Shown here: piece after piece, positions 26,310 through 34,735 of the stretch
Layout: each line of letters begins with the position of its first letter
Numbering within the stretch: position 1 is the first letter of the stretch
Assembly (NCBI RefSeq): GCF_028553885.1
Contig: NZ_CP067169.1
Location: 1,321,501 to 1,385,500 of the forward strand
DNA from: Paracoccus aestuarii
Lineage (GTDB): Bacteria; Pseudomonadota; Alphaproteobacteria; Rhodobacterales; Rhodobacteraceae
Reading direction: 5' to 3'
Length of the DNA stretch: 64,000 nucleotides
Notes under the pieces: model-generated
The model's database searches: none
What the model was told of the DNA's origin: nothing
The model's input: the letters and a program-made list of their open reading frames with translations, nothing else
Position numbers and translations under genes: made by a program

Positions 26310-27067
26310 AGCCAGGCCTTTCCGATGAGGGGGGTCGAGGGGGCGGCCATCTCGCGCGGCTCCATCGGGTCGGCGGCGCGGGCCAAGGCGCCCGCCTGCA
26401 CCGCCAGGCCAAAGGCGCGGGCCATGGCTTCGGGGTCGCCCGCCTGCGCCACGGCGGTGTTCAGCAGAACGGCGTCAAAGCCCATCTCCAGCGCCTCGGC
26501 CGCGTGGCTGGGCAGGCCGATCCCTGCGTCAATGACCATCGGCACGTCGGGGAAGGCCGCGCGCAGCATCCTGAGGCCATAGCGGTTGTTTAGCCCCAGC
26601 CCCGAGCCGATGGGCGCGCCCCAAGGCATCAGCACCTTGCAGCCCGCGTCCAGCAGGCGCCCGGCCAAGACCTGATCCTCGGTCGTGTAGGGAAAGACCT
26701 CGAAGCCCTCGGCGGCCAGCGTCTCGGCGGCCTCCAGCAGGCCGAACGGGTCGGGCTGGAGCGTGTCGGCATGGCCGATCACCTCCAGCTTGATCCAGTT
26801 CGTCTCGAACACCTCGCGCGCCATGCGGGCGGTGGTGACGGCCTCGCGTGCGCTGTGACAGCCGGCGGTGTTGGGCAGCACGCGCACGCCCAGATCGCGG
26901 ATCAGCGACCAGAAGGCCTGGCCCTGGCCGCCCTCGCGCCGCAGGGACACGGTGGCCACGCCCGCCCCGCTGGCGCGAAAGGCCGCCTGCAGGATGGCGG
27001 GCGAGGGATATTGCGCCGTCCCTAGCATCAGGGGCGAATCAAGGGTGATCCCGTAGAAATCGCGCAT
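26306..27067 (-). CDS. thiG: Thiazole synthase
   Basis: The 253-residue TIM-barrel protein forms the thiazole phosphate from deoxyxylulose phosphate, glycine imine and ThiS thiocarboxylate. The Schiff-base Lys lies in [14 protein letters not shown] (about residue 97). Family landmarks [20 protein letters not shown]-like [31 protein letters not shown] and [17 protein letters not shown] are all present. One base separates its start from the thiS stop, and its stop overlaps thiE. Confidence 0.94.
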   Translation of the reverse strand: MRDFYGITLDSPLMLGTAQYPSPAILQAAFRASGAGVATVSLRREGGQGQAFWSLIRDLGVRVLPNTAGCHSAREAVTTARMAREVFETNWIKLEVIGHADTLQPDPFGLLEAAETLAAEGFEVFPYTTEDQVLAGRLLDAGCKVLMPWGAPIGSGLGLNNRYGLRMLRAAFPDVPMVIDAGIGLPSHAAEALEMGFDAVLLNTAVAQAGDPEAMARAFGLAVQAGALARAADPMEPREMAAPSTPLIGKAWL

Positions 27068-27068
27068 C

Positions 27069-27266
27069 TCAGCCCCCCTGCATCGGGGCCAGCACCTCGA
27101 GCCGGTCGCCGTCGCGCAGCGCCTGCGAGGGCCGCGCCGATGAGGGGACGAACTCCCCGTTCAGCGCGGTGGCGACGCGGGCCTCGGCCCAGCCCAGCTC
27201 GGCCAAGGCATCGGCAAGCGTGGTGGCGGCGATGTCGCGGGCGGTCCCGTTGACCTCAATCCTCAT
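27069..27266 (-). CDS. thiS: Sulfur-carrier protein ThiS
   Basis: The 65-residue beta-grasp protein ends in the required Gly-Gly (LAPMQGG), which is adenylated by ThiF and converted to a thiocarboxylate. It opens [21 protein letters not shown] and contains [15 protein letters not shown], as is normal for ThiS. It overlaps the end of thiO by 11 bp and is followed within 2 bp by thiG. Confidence 0.93.
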   Translation of the reverse strand: MRIEVNGTARDIAATTLADALAELGWAEARVATALNGEFVPSSARPSQALRDGDRLEVLAPMQGG

Positions 27267-28218
27267 GGATCAGTTCTCCCTTGATTCGGTCGGTCAGGTA
27301 ATCGGCCGCATGGCGCGCCAGCGCCGGGGCCATCAGATAGCCGTGGCGGAAAAGGCCGTTCAGGTGCAGCACCCGGCCCCGCACCACCACGCGGGGGATG
27401 TTGTCGGCAAAGGCCGGGCGCAGGTCGGCGCCCAGTTCGACGATCGACCCCTCGGCGAAGCGCGGATCCAGCGCATAGGCGGCCGAGAGCAGCTCCAGCG
27501 CGGAGCGGGCGGTGACGGGGGCGCGACTGGCGCTTTCGATCTGGGTCGCGCCCAGCATGAACAGCCCCGCCTCGCGCGGCACGATATAGAGGGGGTGGCG
27601 CGGATGCAGCAGCCGCACCGGGCGCGACAGGGTGATGTCGGGCGCGTGCAGGACCGCCATCTCGCCCCGCACGCCGCGCAGGCCGGGCAGGGGGGCGGCC
27701 AAGCCGCGGGCGTCGATGACCGGGCCTTGGATGTCGTCCGGCTCGGCCTCGGCGTGTTCGATGGCGATGCCTTGGGCGGACAGGGTGGCGATCAGGTCGG
27801 CCAGCGCGCGGCGGGGGTCCAGATGCGCCTCGGACGGGACATGCAGCCCCGCGCGGTGATGGGCAAGGCCCGGTTCCAGATCGCCCGGCGCGCAGGGCTG
27901 ATGCGCGGGGCAGCGGCGGGCAAAGCGGGTCAGCTCGGCCCGGTCGCGGTCCAAGGCGACGACCAGCGTGCCGCGGCGGGTGACGGGGGTGATCGCCGCC
28001 CAGGCAGCGGCGGCTTGCGATCCGAGGCTGGTGATGACGGGCTCGGCCGTGACACCCTCGCAATGGGACGCCAGCATGCCGCCCGCCCACCAGGAACAGC
28101 CATGCGGCCCCGGCGGGCCGTTGCGGTCCAGGATGCGGGGGGTGATGCCGCGGCGCGCCAGCTCATGCGCGGCAAATAGGCCCGCGACGCCTGCACCGAT
28201 GATGGTGATCTCAGCCAT
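27256..28218 (-). CDS. thiO: Glycine oxidase
   Basis: The 320-residue flavoprotein oxidises glycine to the imine used by ThiG. The FAD-binding GxGxxG is in ITIIGAGVAGLFAAHELARRG at the start. The DAO-family segments WWAGGMLASHCEG, HLDPRRALADLI, VIDARGLAA and GLFRHGYLMAPALA follow in order. The ATG at 28218 overlaps the thiD 3' end by eight bases and the stop overlaps thiS. A ThiO rather than a ThiH enzyme implies an aerobic thiazole route. Confidence 0.9.
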   Translation of the reverse strand: MAEITIIGAGVAGLFAAHELARRGITPRILDRNGPPGPHGCSWWAGGMLASHCEGVTAEPVITSLGSQAAAAWAAITPVTRRGTLVVALDRDRAELTRFARRCPAHQPCAPGDLEPGLAHHRAGLHVPSEAHLDPRRALADLIATLSAQGIAIEHAEAEPDDIQGPVIDARGLAAPLPGLRGVRGEMAVLHAPDITLSRPVRLLHPRHPLYIVPREAGLFMLGATQIESASRAPVTARSALELLSAAYALDPRFAEGSIVELGADLRPAFADNIPRVVVRGRVLHLNGLFRHGYLMAPALARHAADYLTDRIKGELIHED

Positions 28219-28909
28219 CGGCCCAGACCGCGTGGAAGTGATGCACCGGCCCGTGGCCCGAGCCGACCGCCAGCCCGTCCGCCGCCGCGATCGCACCCTG
28301 CAGATAGCGATGCGCGACCCCCACGGCCAGCGGCAGGTCCAGCCCCTGCGCCAAGCCCGCCGCGATCGCCGCCGACAGGGTGCAGCCCGTGCCATGGGTG
28401 TTGCCCGTCGCCTGACGGGGGGCGGTGAATTCGGTGATGCCTTGGGCCGTCACCAGCAGGTCGGTGCACGAGGCCCCCTCGGCATGGCCGCCCTTCATCA
28501 GCACCGCCCGTGCCCCCAGATCCAGCAGCGCGCGCCCCTGCCGCGCCATCTCCGCCGCATCGCGGGCGGGGGCGCAATCCAGCAGGCGCGCGGCCTCGGG
28601 CAGGTTCGGGGTCAGCAGCGTCGCATGGGGCAGCATCACGGAACGCAGTGCGTCCAGCGCGCTGTCGGGCAGCAGCATGTCGCCCGATTTCGCGACCATC
28701 ACCGGGTCCAGCACCACCGGCAACCCGCGCCCGGCCAGACCGTCCGCCACGGCGGCGATGGCATCGGCATCCCCCAGCATGCCCAGCTTAACGGCGCGCA
28801 CATCCAGATCGTCGAAGACCGCCGCCATCTGCGCCGCGATCATCGCGGGGCTTGCCGGTTCGACCCGGGCCACGGTCCGGGTGTTCTGCGCGGTCAGCGC
28901 GGTGATCAC
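28211..28909 (-). CDS. thiD: HMP(-phosphate) kinase ThiD, 5'-truncated
   Basis: The frame gives a ribokinase-fold ThiD with VVLDPVMVAKSG, LLTPNLPEAARLLD, AVLMKGGH and NTHGTGCTLSAAIAAGL, which phosphorylates HMP and HMP-P. Homology continues upstream of the only in-frame start candidate (GTG 28909) through GAGIQADLKTFSALGVYGAS to about 28970, then stops at an in-frame TGA (28984-28982). The usual dozen N-terminal residues (SIAGSDxSG region) and any start codon are missing, because the TPP riboswitch begins exactly there. Starting at GTG 28909 would drop the conserved GAGIQADLKTF substrate segment, so activity is doubtful unless a non-standard start is used. Confidence 0.75.
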   Translation of the reverse strand: MITALTAQNTRTVARVEPASPAMIAAQMAAVFDDLDVRAVKLGMLGDADAIAAVADGLAGRGLPVVLDPVMVAKSGDMLLPDSALDALRSVMLPHATLLTPNLPEAARLLDCAPARDAAEMARQGRALLDLGARAVLMKGGHAEGASCTDLLVTAQGITEFTAPRQATGNTHGTGCTLSAAIAAGLAQGLDLPLAVGVAHRYLQGAIAAADGLAVGSGHGPVHHFHAVWADG

Positions 28910-28958
28910 GCTGGCCCCATAGACGCCGAGCGCCGAGAAGGTCTTCAGGTCGGCCTGG

Positions 28959-29040
28959 ATTCCCGCGCCGCATGGCCCGGATCAGGTTCGATGGGTTGGC
29001 GCGATGCCTCTCAGCCCCGGACGGGGCACCCCAACGGTTG
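28959..29040 (-). promoter_or_regulatory. TPP (thi-box) riboswitch
   Basis: Read on the minus strand, the conserved TPP aptamer elements occur in order: GGGGTGCC, GGGGCTGAGAGG, AACCCATCGAACCTGATC, then CCGGGCCATGCGG and GCGCGGGAAT. It should repress the downstream thi operon when thiamin pyrophosphate is abundant. The 5' strand of the closing helix (CAACCGTT, 29040-29033) has no partner after GGGAAT, where thiD-coding sequence begins at once, and no expression platform lies between aptamer and gene. This is odd for the family and is treated as a finding. Confidence 0.9.
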
Positions 29041-29231
29041 CATCCCTGACGGTAATGGCGGGGGCGGGCAGGTGCAAGGGGTGCTTGGGCATGGACTTCG
29101 GGGGCGCACTGGCGTATGGCACCGCCTTTGGCTCCGCATGTCCGGGGCGGCGGGTGCAGGGTGGGCCGGTCGCAGCGACGCAAGGTGCCGTCCATCGGGT
29201 CCCGCGCGGGCCCCCGCATTTGGCGAATCAC

Positions 29232-31121
29232 ATGACTGACATCACGATCCCGGCGCCCCTTCAGGCGGCGCTGGCTGACAAGGGCTATGACAGCCTGACC
29301 TCCGTGCAGACCGCCGTTCTGGCCCCCGATGCGCAGGGGCGCGACGTGCTGGTCTCGGCCCAGACCGGGTCGGGCAAGACCGTGGCCTTTGGCCTCGCCA
29401 TCGGCGCCGACCTGCTGGAGGGCGACAGCCTGCCCCAGACCGAACGCCCGCTGGCCTTGGCCATCGCGCCCACGCGCGAACTGGCGCTGCAGGTCGCGCG
29501 GGAACTGGAATGGCTCTATGCCGGGGCGGGGGCGCAGATCGCGACCTGTGTCGGCGGCATGGATTACCGCAACGAACGCCGCGCCCTGCAGCGCGGCGCG
29601 CAGATCGTCGTCGGCACGCCCGGCCGCCTGCGCGACCATATCGACCGGGGCAGTCTGGACCTGTCCGACCTGCGCGCCGCCGTCCTGGACGAGGCCGACG
29701 AGATGCTGGACCTGGGCTTCCGCGAGGATCTGGAATTCATCCTGGGCGCCGCGCCCGAGGAACGCCGCACGCTGATGTTCTCGGCCACGGTGCCGCCCGC
29801 GATCGAGAAGCTGGCCCGCGACTTCCAGCGCGACGCGTTGCGCATCAGCGCCCAGGGCGAGGCGCGCCAGCACGGCGACATCGCCTATCGCGCCTATTCC
29901 GTGACGCCGCGCGACCGCGAACCGGCGATCTTCAACCTGCTGCGCATCCACGAGGCGCAGACCGCCATCGTCTTCTGCAAGACGCGGGCCAATGTGAACC
30001 ACCTGCTGGCGCGCATGTCGAACCGCGGCTTCAAGGCCGTGGCCCTGTCGGGCGAGCTGTCCCAGCAGGAACGCACCCATGCCCTGCAGGCGCTGCGCGA
30101 CGGGCGCGCGCGGGTCTGCATCGCCACCGACGTGGCCGCGCGCGGGATCGACCTGCCGGGGCTGGAGCTGGTGATCCATGCCGACCTGCCCACCAATCCT
30201 GAAACCCTGCTGCACCGGTCGGGCCGGACGGGGCGGGCGGGGTCCAAGGGGGTCTCGGCGCTGATCGTGCCCTCGTCGGATTACAAGCGCGCGCAGCGGC
30301 TGCTGCAGAATGCCAAGGTCGTGGCGGAATGGCTGAAGGCGCCCTCGGCCGACGAGGTGCGCGAGCGTGACGACCAGCGCATGCTGGACCATCCCGCGCT
30401 GCGCGATCCGGCGGGCGAGGATGCGCCCTTGGCCGCCCAGCTGCTGGAACGCTTCGGCGCCGAACAGGTCGCGGTGGCCTTCCTGCGGATGTGGCGCGAA
30501 GGCCGCCCCGCCGCCGAGGAGCTGATGGAGACGATGGCCCCGCCCGCGCCCATGGCCCCGCGCCAGCCGCGCGAATTCGGCCCCGCCGTCTGGTTCACCC
30601 TGTCGGTCGGCCATTCCGGCCGGGCCGAGGCGCGCTGGCTCTTGCCCAAGATCTGCGATGCGGGCGGGATCACCAAGGACGGCATCGGCGCGATCCGCGT
30701 GCGCCAGGACCTGTCCTATGTCCAGATCGCGGCGCCCTTGGCCGACCGCTTCGGCGATTTCATCGAGATCAGCGACGAGGTCACCATGCGCCGCATGGAG
30801 GGCGAACCCCAGCTGGACGCCCCGGTCGAACGCGCCCCGCGCCCGTCCTATCGCGACAAGCCCGCCCGCGAGGATCGGCCCGCCCGCAAGCCCGCACCGC
30901 GCAAGGACGCCACCCATGACCAGCGGGTGAAATCCGCCAAGGGGGGCTGGGTGCCCGATGACGCGCCCATGGACGATCCGCGCCCGGCCGTGAAGCCCTG
31001 GAAGAAGAAGACCACCGCCGATGGCGGCGCGGGCAAGCCCGCATGGGCCAAGCCCAAGCCCCGCGCCGACAAGGCCGGCGGCCCCAAGCCGCATCGCAAG
31101 GGGCCCAAGCGCCCCTCCTGA
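29232..31121 (+). CDS. DEAD-box RNA helicase with DbpA-type RNA-binding domain
   Basis: The 629-residue helicase has motif I AQTGSGKT (about residue 44), Ia PTRELALQ, GTPGRL, DEADEMLD, SAT, and the C-terminal RGIDLPGL and HRSGRTGRAG. Residues about 455-525 (FTLSVGHSGRAEARWLLPKI and onward to VQIAAPL) form a DbpA/CsdA RNA-binding domain. The last 100 residues are a Lys/Arg/Pro-rich, disordered tail. Such enzymes remodel rRNA or structured mRNA, often in the cold. ATG 29232 is taken as the start from the MTDITIPAPLQ opening. It is monocistronic and ends at a hairpin. Confidence 0.88.
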   Translation: MTDITIPAPLQAALADKGYDSLTSVQTAVLAPDAQGRDVLVSAQTGSGKTVAFGLAIGADLLEGDSLPQTERPLALAIAPTRELALQVARELEWLYAGAGAQIATCVGGMDYRNERRALQRGAQIVVGTPGRLRDHIDRGSLDLSDLRAAVLDEADEMLDLGFREDLEFILGAAPEERRTLMFSATVPPAIEKLARDFQRDALRISAQGEARQHGDIAYRAYSVTPRDREPAIFNLLRIHEAQTAIVFCKTRANVNHLLARMSNRGFKAVALSGELSQQERTHALQALRDGRARVCIATDVAARGIDLPGLELVIHADLPTNPETLLHRSGRTGRAGSKGVSALIVPSSDYKRAQRLLQNAKVVAEWLKAPSADEVRERDDQRMLDHPALRDPAGEDAPLAAQLLERFGAEQVAVAFLRMWREGRPAAEELMETMAPPAPMAPRQPREFGPAVWFTLSVGHSGRAEARWLLPKICDAGGITKDGIGAIRVRQDLSYVQIAAPLADRFGDFIEISDEVTMRRMEGEPQLDAPVERAPRPSYRDKPAREDRPARKPAPRKDATHDQRVKSAKGGWVPDDAPMDDPRPAVKPWKKKTTADGGAGKPAWAKPKPRADKAGGPKPHRKGPKRPS

Positions 31122-31122
31122 T

Positions 31123-31141
31123 CTGCCCGTATTTCGGGCAG
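31123..31141 (+). terminator. Hairpin directly after the DbpA-type helicase
   Basis: CTGCCCG (31123-31129) and CGGGCAG (31135-31141) form a perfect 7-bp stem with a 5-nt loop starting two bases after the helicase stop. The following sequence is not U-rich, so termination strength is uncertain. Confidence 0.5.
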
Positions 31142-31173
31142 GCCGCCCGTTTCCCTGCAGATGCTGCAGGCCC

Positions 31174-31206
31174 GCGCCCGGAACCCCGTGACAGGGATCC
31201 GGGCGC
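31174..31206. other. Long stem-loop upstream of the polyamine-type operon
   Basis: GCGCCCGGA (31174-31182) pairs with TCCGGGCGC (31198-31206), and inside it CCC/GGG extends the stem across one A-A mismatch. It lies in the 192-bp gap between the helicase and the ABC operon. It lacks a U-tract and could be a leader structure or a Rho-type stop. No other feature is visible in this gap apart from the ribosome site at 31302. Confidence 0.4.
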
Positions 31207-31313
31207 GACGCGTTGGTGCCATGAAATGTCGCAATTGGTGTTGCCAGCGCCGCGAACCGCCGCTTAACCTGCCCCTTGCGCTGAACAACCAACGACAACA
31301 CGGAGAGCGCCTT

Positions 31314-32417
31314 TTGCTGGACGACCGCCACGGCGATGCTTTCGTCGCCTTCGAGCATGTGCAAAAAAGCTATGATGGTCAGACGCTTGTCGTCAAGGAC
31401 CTGAACCTTTCCATCGGCCGGGGTGAATTTCTGACCATGCTGGGCCCGTCGGGGTCCGGCAAGACGACCTGCCTGATGATGCTGGCGGGCTTCGAGACCG
31501 CCACCCATGGCGAGATCCGCCTGGACGGCCGCCCGATCAACCAGGTCCCGCCCCACAAGCGCGGCATCGGCATGGTGTTCCAGAACTATGCCCTGTTCCC
31601 GCATATGACCGTGGGCGAGAACCTGTCCTTTCCCCTGGAGGTCCGGGGGATGTCGAAATCCGAACGCGAAAGCCGCATCAAGCGGGCGCTGGACATGGTG
31701 CAGATGGGGGCCTTCGCCAACCGCCGCCCGGCCCAGCTGTCAGGCGGGCAGCAGCAGCGCATCGCCTTGGCCCGCGCGCTGGTTTTCGATCCCGAACTGG
31801 TGCTGATGGACGAACCCCTGGGCGCGCTGGACAAGCAGCTGCGCGAACATATGCAGTTCGAGATCAAGCACCTGCACGAGAAACTGGGAATCACCGTCGT
31901 CTATGTCACCCATGATCAGGGCGAGGCGCTGACCATGTCCGACCGGATCGCCGTCTTCAATGACGGGCGCATCCAGCAGCTGGCCCCGCCCTCGGCGCTC
32001 TATGAACGCCCCGAGAACAGCTTTGTCGCCAGCTTCATCGGGGAAAACAACGCCCTGGCCGGCGTGATCGAGGATCTGCAGGGCGATAAGGCGCTGGTGC
32101 GACTGGACGGGGGCGGGGTGATCGACGCCACCGCCGTCAACATCCGCGAAAAGGGCCAACGCACCACCGTCTCCATCCGCCCCGAACGGGTCGAGTTCAA
32201 GCCCGAGATGATGCCCCCCGGCGCCCATACGATCGAGGCCCGCGTGGCCGAGGTGATCTATATGGGCGACATCCTGCGCGCCCGCCTGTCGGTCGCGGGC
32301 AGCGACAATTTCGTCATGAAGATGCGCAACACCATCGGCCAGACACGGCTGGAGCCGGGCCAGACCCTGCGCATCGGCTGGCATCCCCAAGATGCCCGCG
32401 CCCTGGACCCCATCTGA
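31314..32417 (+). CDS. Polyamine-type ABC importer ATPase (PotA-like)
   Basis: The 367-residue ATPase has Walker A GPSGSGKTT, Q-loop FQNYALFPHMTV, signature LSGGQQQRIALARAL, Walker B VLMDEPLGALD and the H-loop VTHDQ. The C-terminal TOBE region includes FIGENNALAG and VSIRPERVEF, typical of spermidine/putrescine and related PotA proteins. The start is taken as TTG 31314, with GGAGAG six bases upstream; the nearest in-frame ATG would be at 31224 in a structured leader. It heads an operon with two binding proteins, two permeases and a hemerythrin gene. Confidence 0.88.
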   Translation: MLDDRHGDAFVAFEHVQKSYDGQTLVVKDLNLSIGRGEFLTMLGPSGSGKTTCLMMLAGFETATHGEIRLDGRPINQVPPHKRGIGMVFQNYALFPHMTVGENLSFPLEVRGMSKSERESRIKRALDMVQMGAFANRRPAQLSGGQQQRIALARALVFDPELVLMDEPLGALDKQLREHMQFEIKHLHEKLGITVVYVTHDQGEALTMSDRIAVFNDGRIQQLAPPSALYERPENSFVASFIGENNALAGVIEDLQGDKALVRLDGGGVIDATAVNIREKGQRTTVSIRPERVEFKPEMMPPGAHTIEARVAEVIYMGDILRARLSVAGSDNFVMKMRNTIGQTRLEPGQTLRIGWHPQDARALDPI

Positions 32418-32439
32418 GAAACCTGTCGGAGTTCGTTTA

Positions 32440-33510
32440 ATGAAAAGACTTCTTGTCCTCAGCACCGCGATCGGCGGGATGGCGGCCCCGGCCTTGGCCG
32501 ATGTGAACCTGCTGTCCTGGGGCGGGGCCTATGGCAACAGCCACCTGGAGGCCTATGCCAAGCCCTTCACGGCGGAAACCGGCATCACCGTCATCATGTC
32601 GGATGCCGACAACCCCGCCACGCCGATCAAGGCCCAGGTCGAGGCGAACAACGTCTCCATCGACGTGGCCTCGGTCGAATATGCCGATGCCGTCCGGCTC
32701 TGCGACGAGGGCGCGCTGGAGGTCCTGGACCCCGCCATGCTGGTCGCGGCCGAGGACGGCACCGCCGCCGAGGATGACTTCATCGAGGGCGCGATCACGG
32801 AATGCTTCGTCGCGACCGACGTCTATTCGATGGTCCTGGCCTTCAACGACACGGCCTTCCCCGATGCCAAGCCCGCAAGCCCCGCGGATTTCTTCGATCT
32901 GGAGGCCTTTCCCGGCAAGCGCACCATGCGCCGCGGCGCCAAGTTCAACCTGGAACTGGCGCTGATGGCCGATGGCGTGCCTGCCGCCGAGGTCTATGAG
33001 GTCCTGGCCACCCCGGAGGGCGTGGACCGCGCCTTCGCGAAACTGGACAGCATCAAACCCGAGGTCATCTGGTGGGAGGCCGGCGCCCAGCCCCCGCAGC
33101 TGCTGGCCGATGGCGAGGTCAGCATGGCCTATGCCTTCAACGGGCGCATCTTCAACGCGGCCCAGGCCGACGGCCAGCCCTTCGAGATCATCTGGGACGG
33201 CCAGATCTACGAGATGGAGGGCTGGGTGATCCCGCGCGGCGCGCCCAACATGGAACAGGCGCTGGAATTCGTGGCCTGGACCACCGCACCCGCGCCCCAG
33301 GCCCGGGCTGCGGAATTCATCAGCTATGGCCCGCCGCGCCGCTCGGCCGCGGCGATGGTCGGGAATATCGAGGGCACGGATCAGCCGATGGGCCCGAACC
33401 TGCCCACCTTCGAGGAGAACATGACCAACGCCTTGGGGTCGGACCTGGAATTCTGGGTCGACCGCGACGGCGAGCTGAACGAGCGGTTCAACAGCTGGGT
33501 CGCCGGCTGA
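32440..33510 (+). CDS. Polyamine-type ABC substrate-binding protein (first of a tandem pair)
   Basis: The 356-residue periplasmic protein has a 20-residue signal peptide (ending APALADVN) and the PotD/PotF-type layout: LLSWGGAYGNSHLEAY, DADNPATPIKAQVEAN, DFFDLEAFPGKRTMRRG and IWWEAGAQPPQLLADGEV. GGAG precedes ATG 32440. It is clearly a paralogue of the next gene, sharing these blocks with small substitutions. A stem-loop follows it. The ligand is unknown; polyamines or related cationic compounds are inferred from the family. Confidence 0.86.
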   Translation: MKRLLVLSTAIGGMAAPALADVNLLSWGGAYGNSHLEAYAKPFTAETGITVIMSDADNPATPIKAQVEANNVSIDVASVEYADAVRLCDEGALEVLDPAMLVAAEDGTAAEDDFIEGAITECFVATDVYSMVLAFNDTAFPDAKPASPADFFDLEAFPGKRTMRRGAKFNLELALMADGVPAAEVYEVLATPEGVDRAFAKLDSIKPEVIWWEAGAQPPQLLADGEVSMAYAFNGRIFNAAQADGQPFEIIWDGQIYEMEGWVIPRGAPNMEQALEFVAWTTAPAPQARAAEFISYGPPRRSAAAMVGNIEGTDQPMGPNLPTFEENMTNALGSDLEFWVDRDGELNERFNSWVAG

Positions 33511-33516
33511 CGGAAC

Positions 33517-33540
33517 GGGCCGGGCGCCCATGCCCGGCCC
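33517..33540 (+). other. Intercistronic stem-loop after the first binding-protein gene
   Basis: GGGCCGGGC (33517-33525) and GCCCGGCCC (33532-33540) form a perfect 9-bp stem with a 6-nt loop and no U-tract, between the two binding-protein genes. Structures of this kind often protect the 3' end of binding-protein mRNA and raise its level over the permease genes. Confidence 0.5.
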
Positions 33541-33603
33541 CGCCTCCCATCGGGGGCCAATCACAACGGGCAGAAAGCCCGACCACCCAACGGGAGAGAA
33601 CAC

Positions 33604-34680
33604 ATGAAGTCCACCCTGATCCTGTCCACGGCCCTGACCGGCCTGGCCTTCGCCGCCTCCGCGCAGGAGGTCAACGTCGTCTCTTGGGGCGGCGCCTACG
33701 AGACCAGCCAGGTCGAGGCCTACAACAAGCCCTTCACCGAAGAGACCGGCATCCGCGTCAACATGATCGCCGCCGACAACCCGGCAACGCCCCTGCGCGC
33801 CCAGGTCGAGGCGCGCAACGTCACGGGCGACGTCTTCGATGTCGAGGTCAGCGACGCCATCCGCCTCTGCGACGAGGGCGCGCTGATGGAGATCGACCCC
33901 GCCGACCTGCCCGCGGCCCCCGACGGCACCGCCGCCGCCGATGATTTCGTGCCGGGCGCGCTGTTGGATTGCGCGGTCGCCAACATCGTCTGGGGCACGG
34001 TCATCGCCTTCAACACCACCAAGTTCGACGAGGGCGCCCCCGCCACCGCGGCCGATTTCTTCGACCTCGAGGCCTTCCCCGGCCAGCGCGGCCTGCCGCG
34101 CAACCCCAAGCGGACGCTCTATCTGGCGCTGATCGCCGATGGGGTGCCCGCCGAGGAGGTCTATGAGGTGCTGGGCACCGACGAGGGCGTGGACCGCGCC
34201 TTCGCGAAGCTGGACACGATCAAGTCCCAGACCGTCTGGTGGGAGGCCGGCGCCCAGCCCGTGCAGCTGCTGGCCGATGGCGAGGTCGTCATGACCACCG
34301 CCTATAACGGCCGCGTCTTCGACGCCATGGTGGCCGAGAACCAGCCCTTCGAGATCATCTGGGATGGCCAGTACATGGACATGGACATGTTCGTGATCCC
34401 GAAGGATGCACCGAACCCGGAGGCGGCGATGGAATACCTGAAATTCGCCACCGACACGCAGCGGCTGGCCGATCAGGCGCGCTACATCGCCTATGGCCCG
34501 GCGCGGCAATCCTCGGCGGCGCTGGTGGGCCTCTATCAGGATGGCGTGACCGAGATGGGCCCGCATATGCCCACCAGCCCCGAGGCGTTGGCCAATGCCG
34601 TGATGGACGACCCGGAATTCTGGGCCGACCACGCGGCCGAGCTGACCGAGCGCTTCAACAGCTGGCTGGCATCCTCCTGA
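33604..34680 (+). CDS. Polyamine-type ABC substrate-binding protein (second of a tandem pair)
   Basis: The 358-residue protein has a signal peptide ending FAASAQE and repeats the block order of its neighbour: VVSWGGAYETSQVEAY, AADNPATPLRAQVEAR, DFFDLEAFPGQRGLPRN and VWWEAGAQPVQLLADGEV. It has its own GGGAGAG ribosome site. Conserved blocks, length and position show an ancient tandem duplication; divergence in the middle (for example around DCAVANIVWGTVIAF) suggests a different ligand preference. It is followed by the first permease after 55 bp. Confidence 0.86.
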   Translation: MKSTLILSTALTGLAFAASAQEVNVVSWGGAYETSQVEAYNKPFTEETGIRVNMIAADNPATPLRAQVEARNVTGDVFDVEVSDAIRLCDEGALMEIDPADLPAAPDGTAAADDFVPGALLDCAVANIVWGTVIAFNTTKFDEGAPATAADFFDLEAFPGQRGLPRNPKRTLYLALIADGVPAEEVYEVLGTDEGVDRAFAKLDTIKSQTVWWEAGAQPVQLLADGEVVMTTAYNGRVFDAMVAENQPFEIIWDGQYMDMDMFVIPKDAPNPEAAMEYLKFATDTQRLADQARYIAYGPARQSSAALVGLYQDGVTEMGPHMPTSPEALANAVMDDPEFWADHAAELTERFNSWLASS

Positions 34681-34735
34681 TCCGAAACGCCGCCGCCCCG
34701 CCCATGGGGTGGCGGCCCTGACCGCCGGGGACGAC

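Noticed and set aside
28788..31604. A 938-codon minus-strand frame across the DbpA-type helicase and thiD
   Set aside because: It is antisense to a complete helicase and out of frame with thiD; composition is that of a shadow frame.
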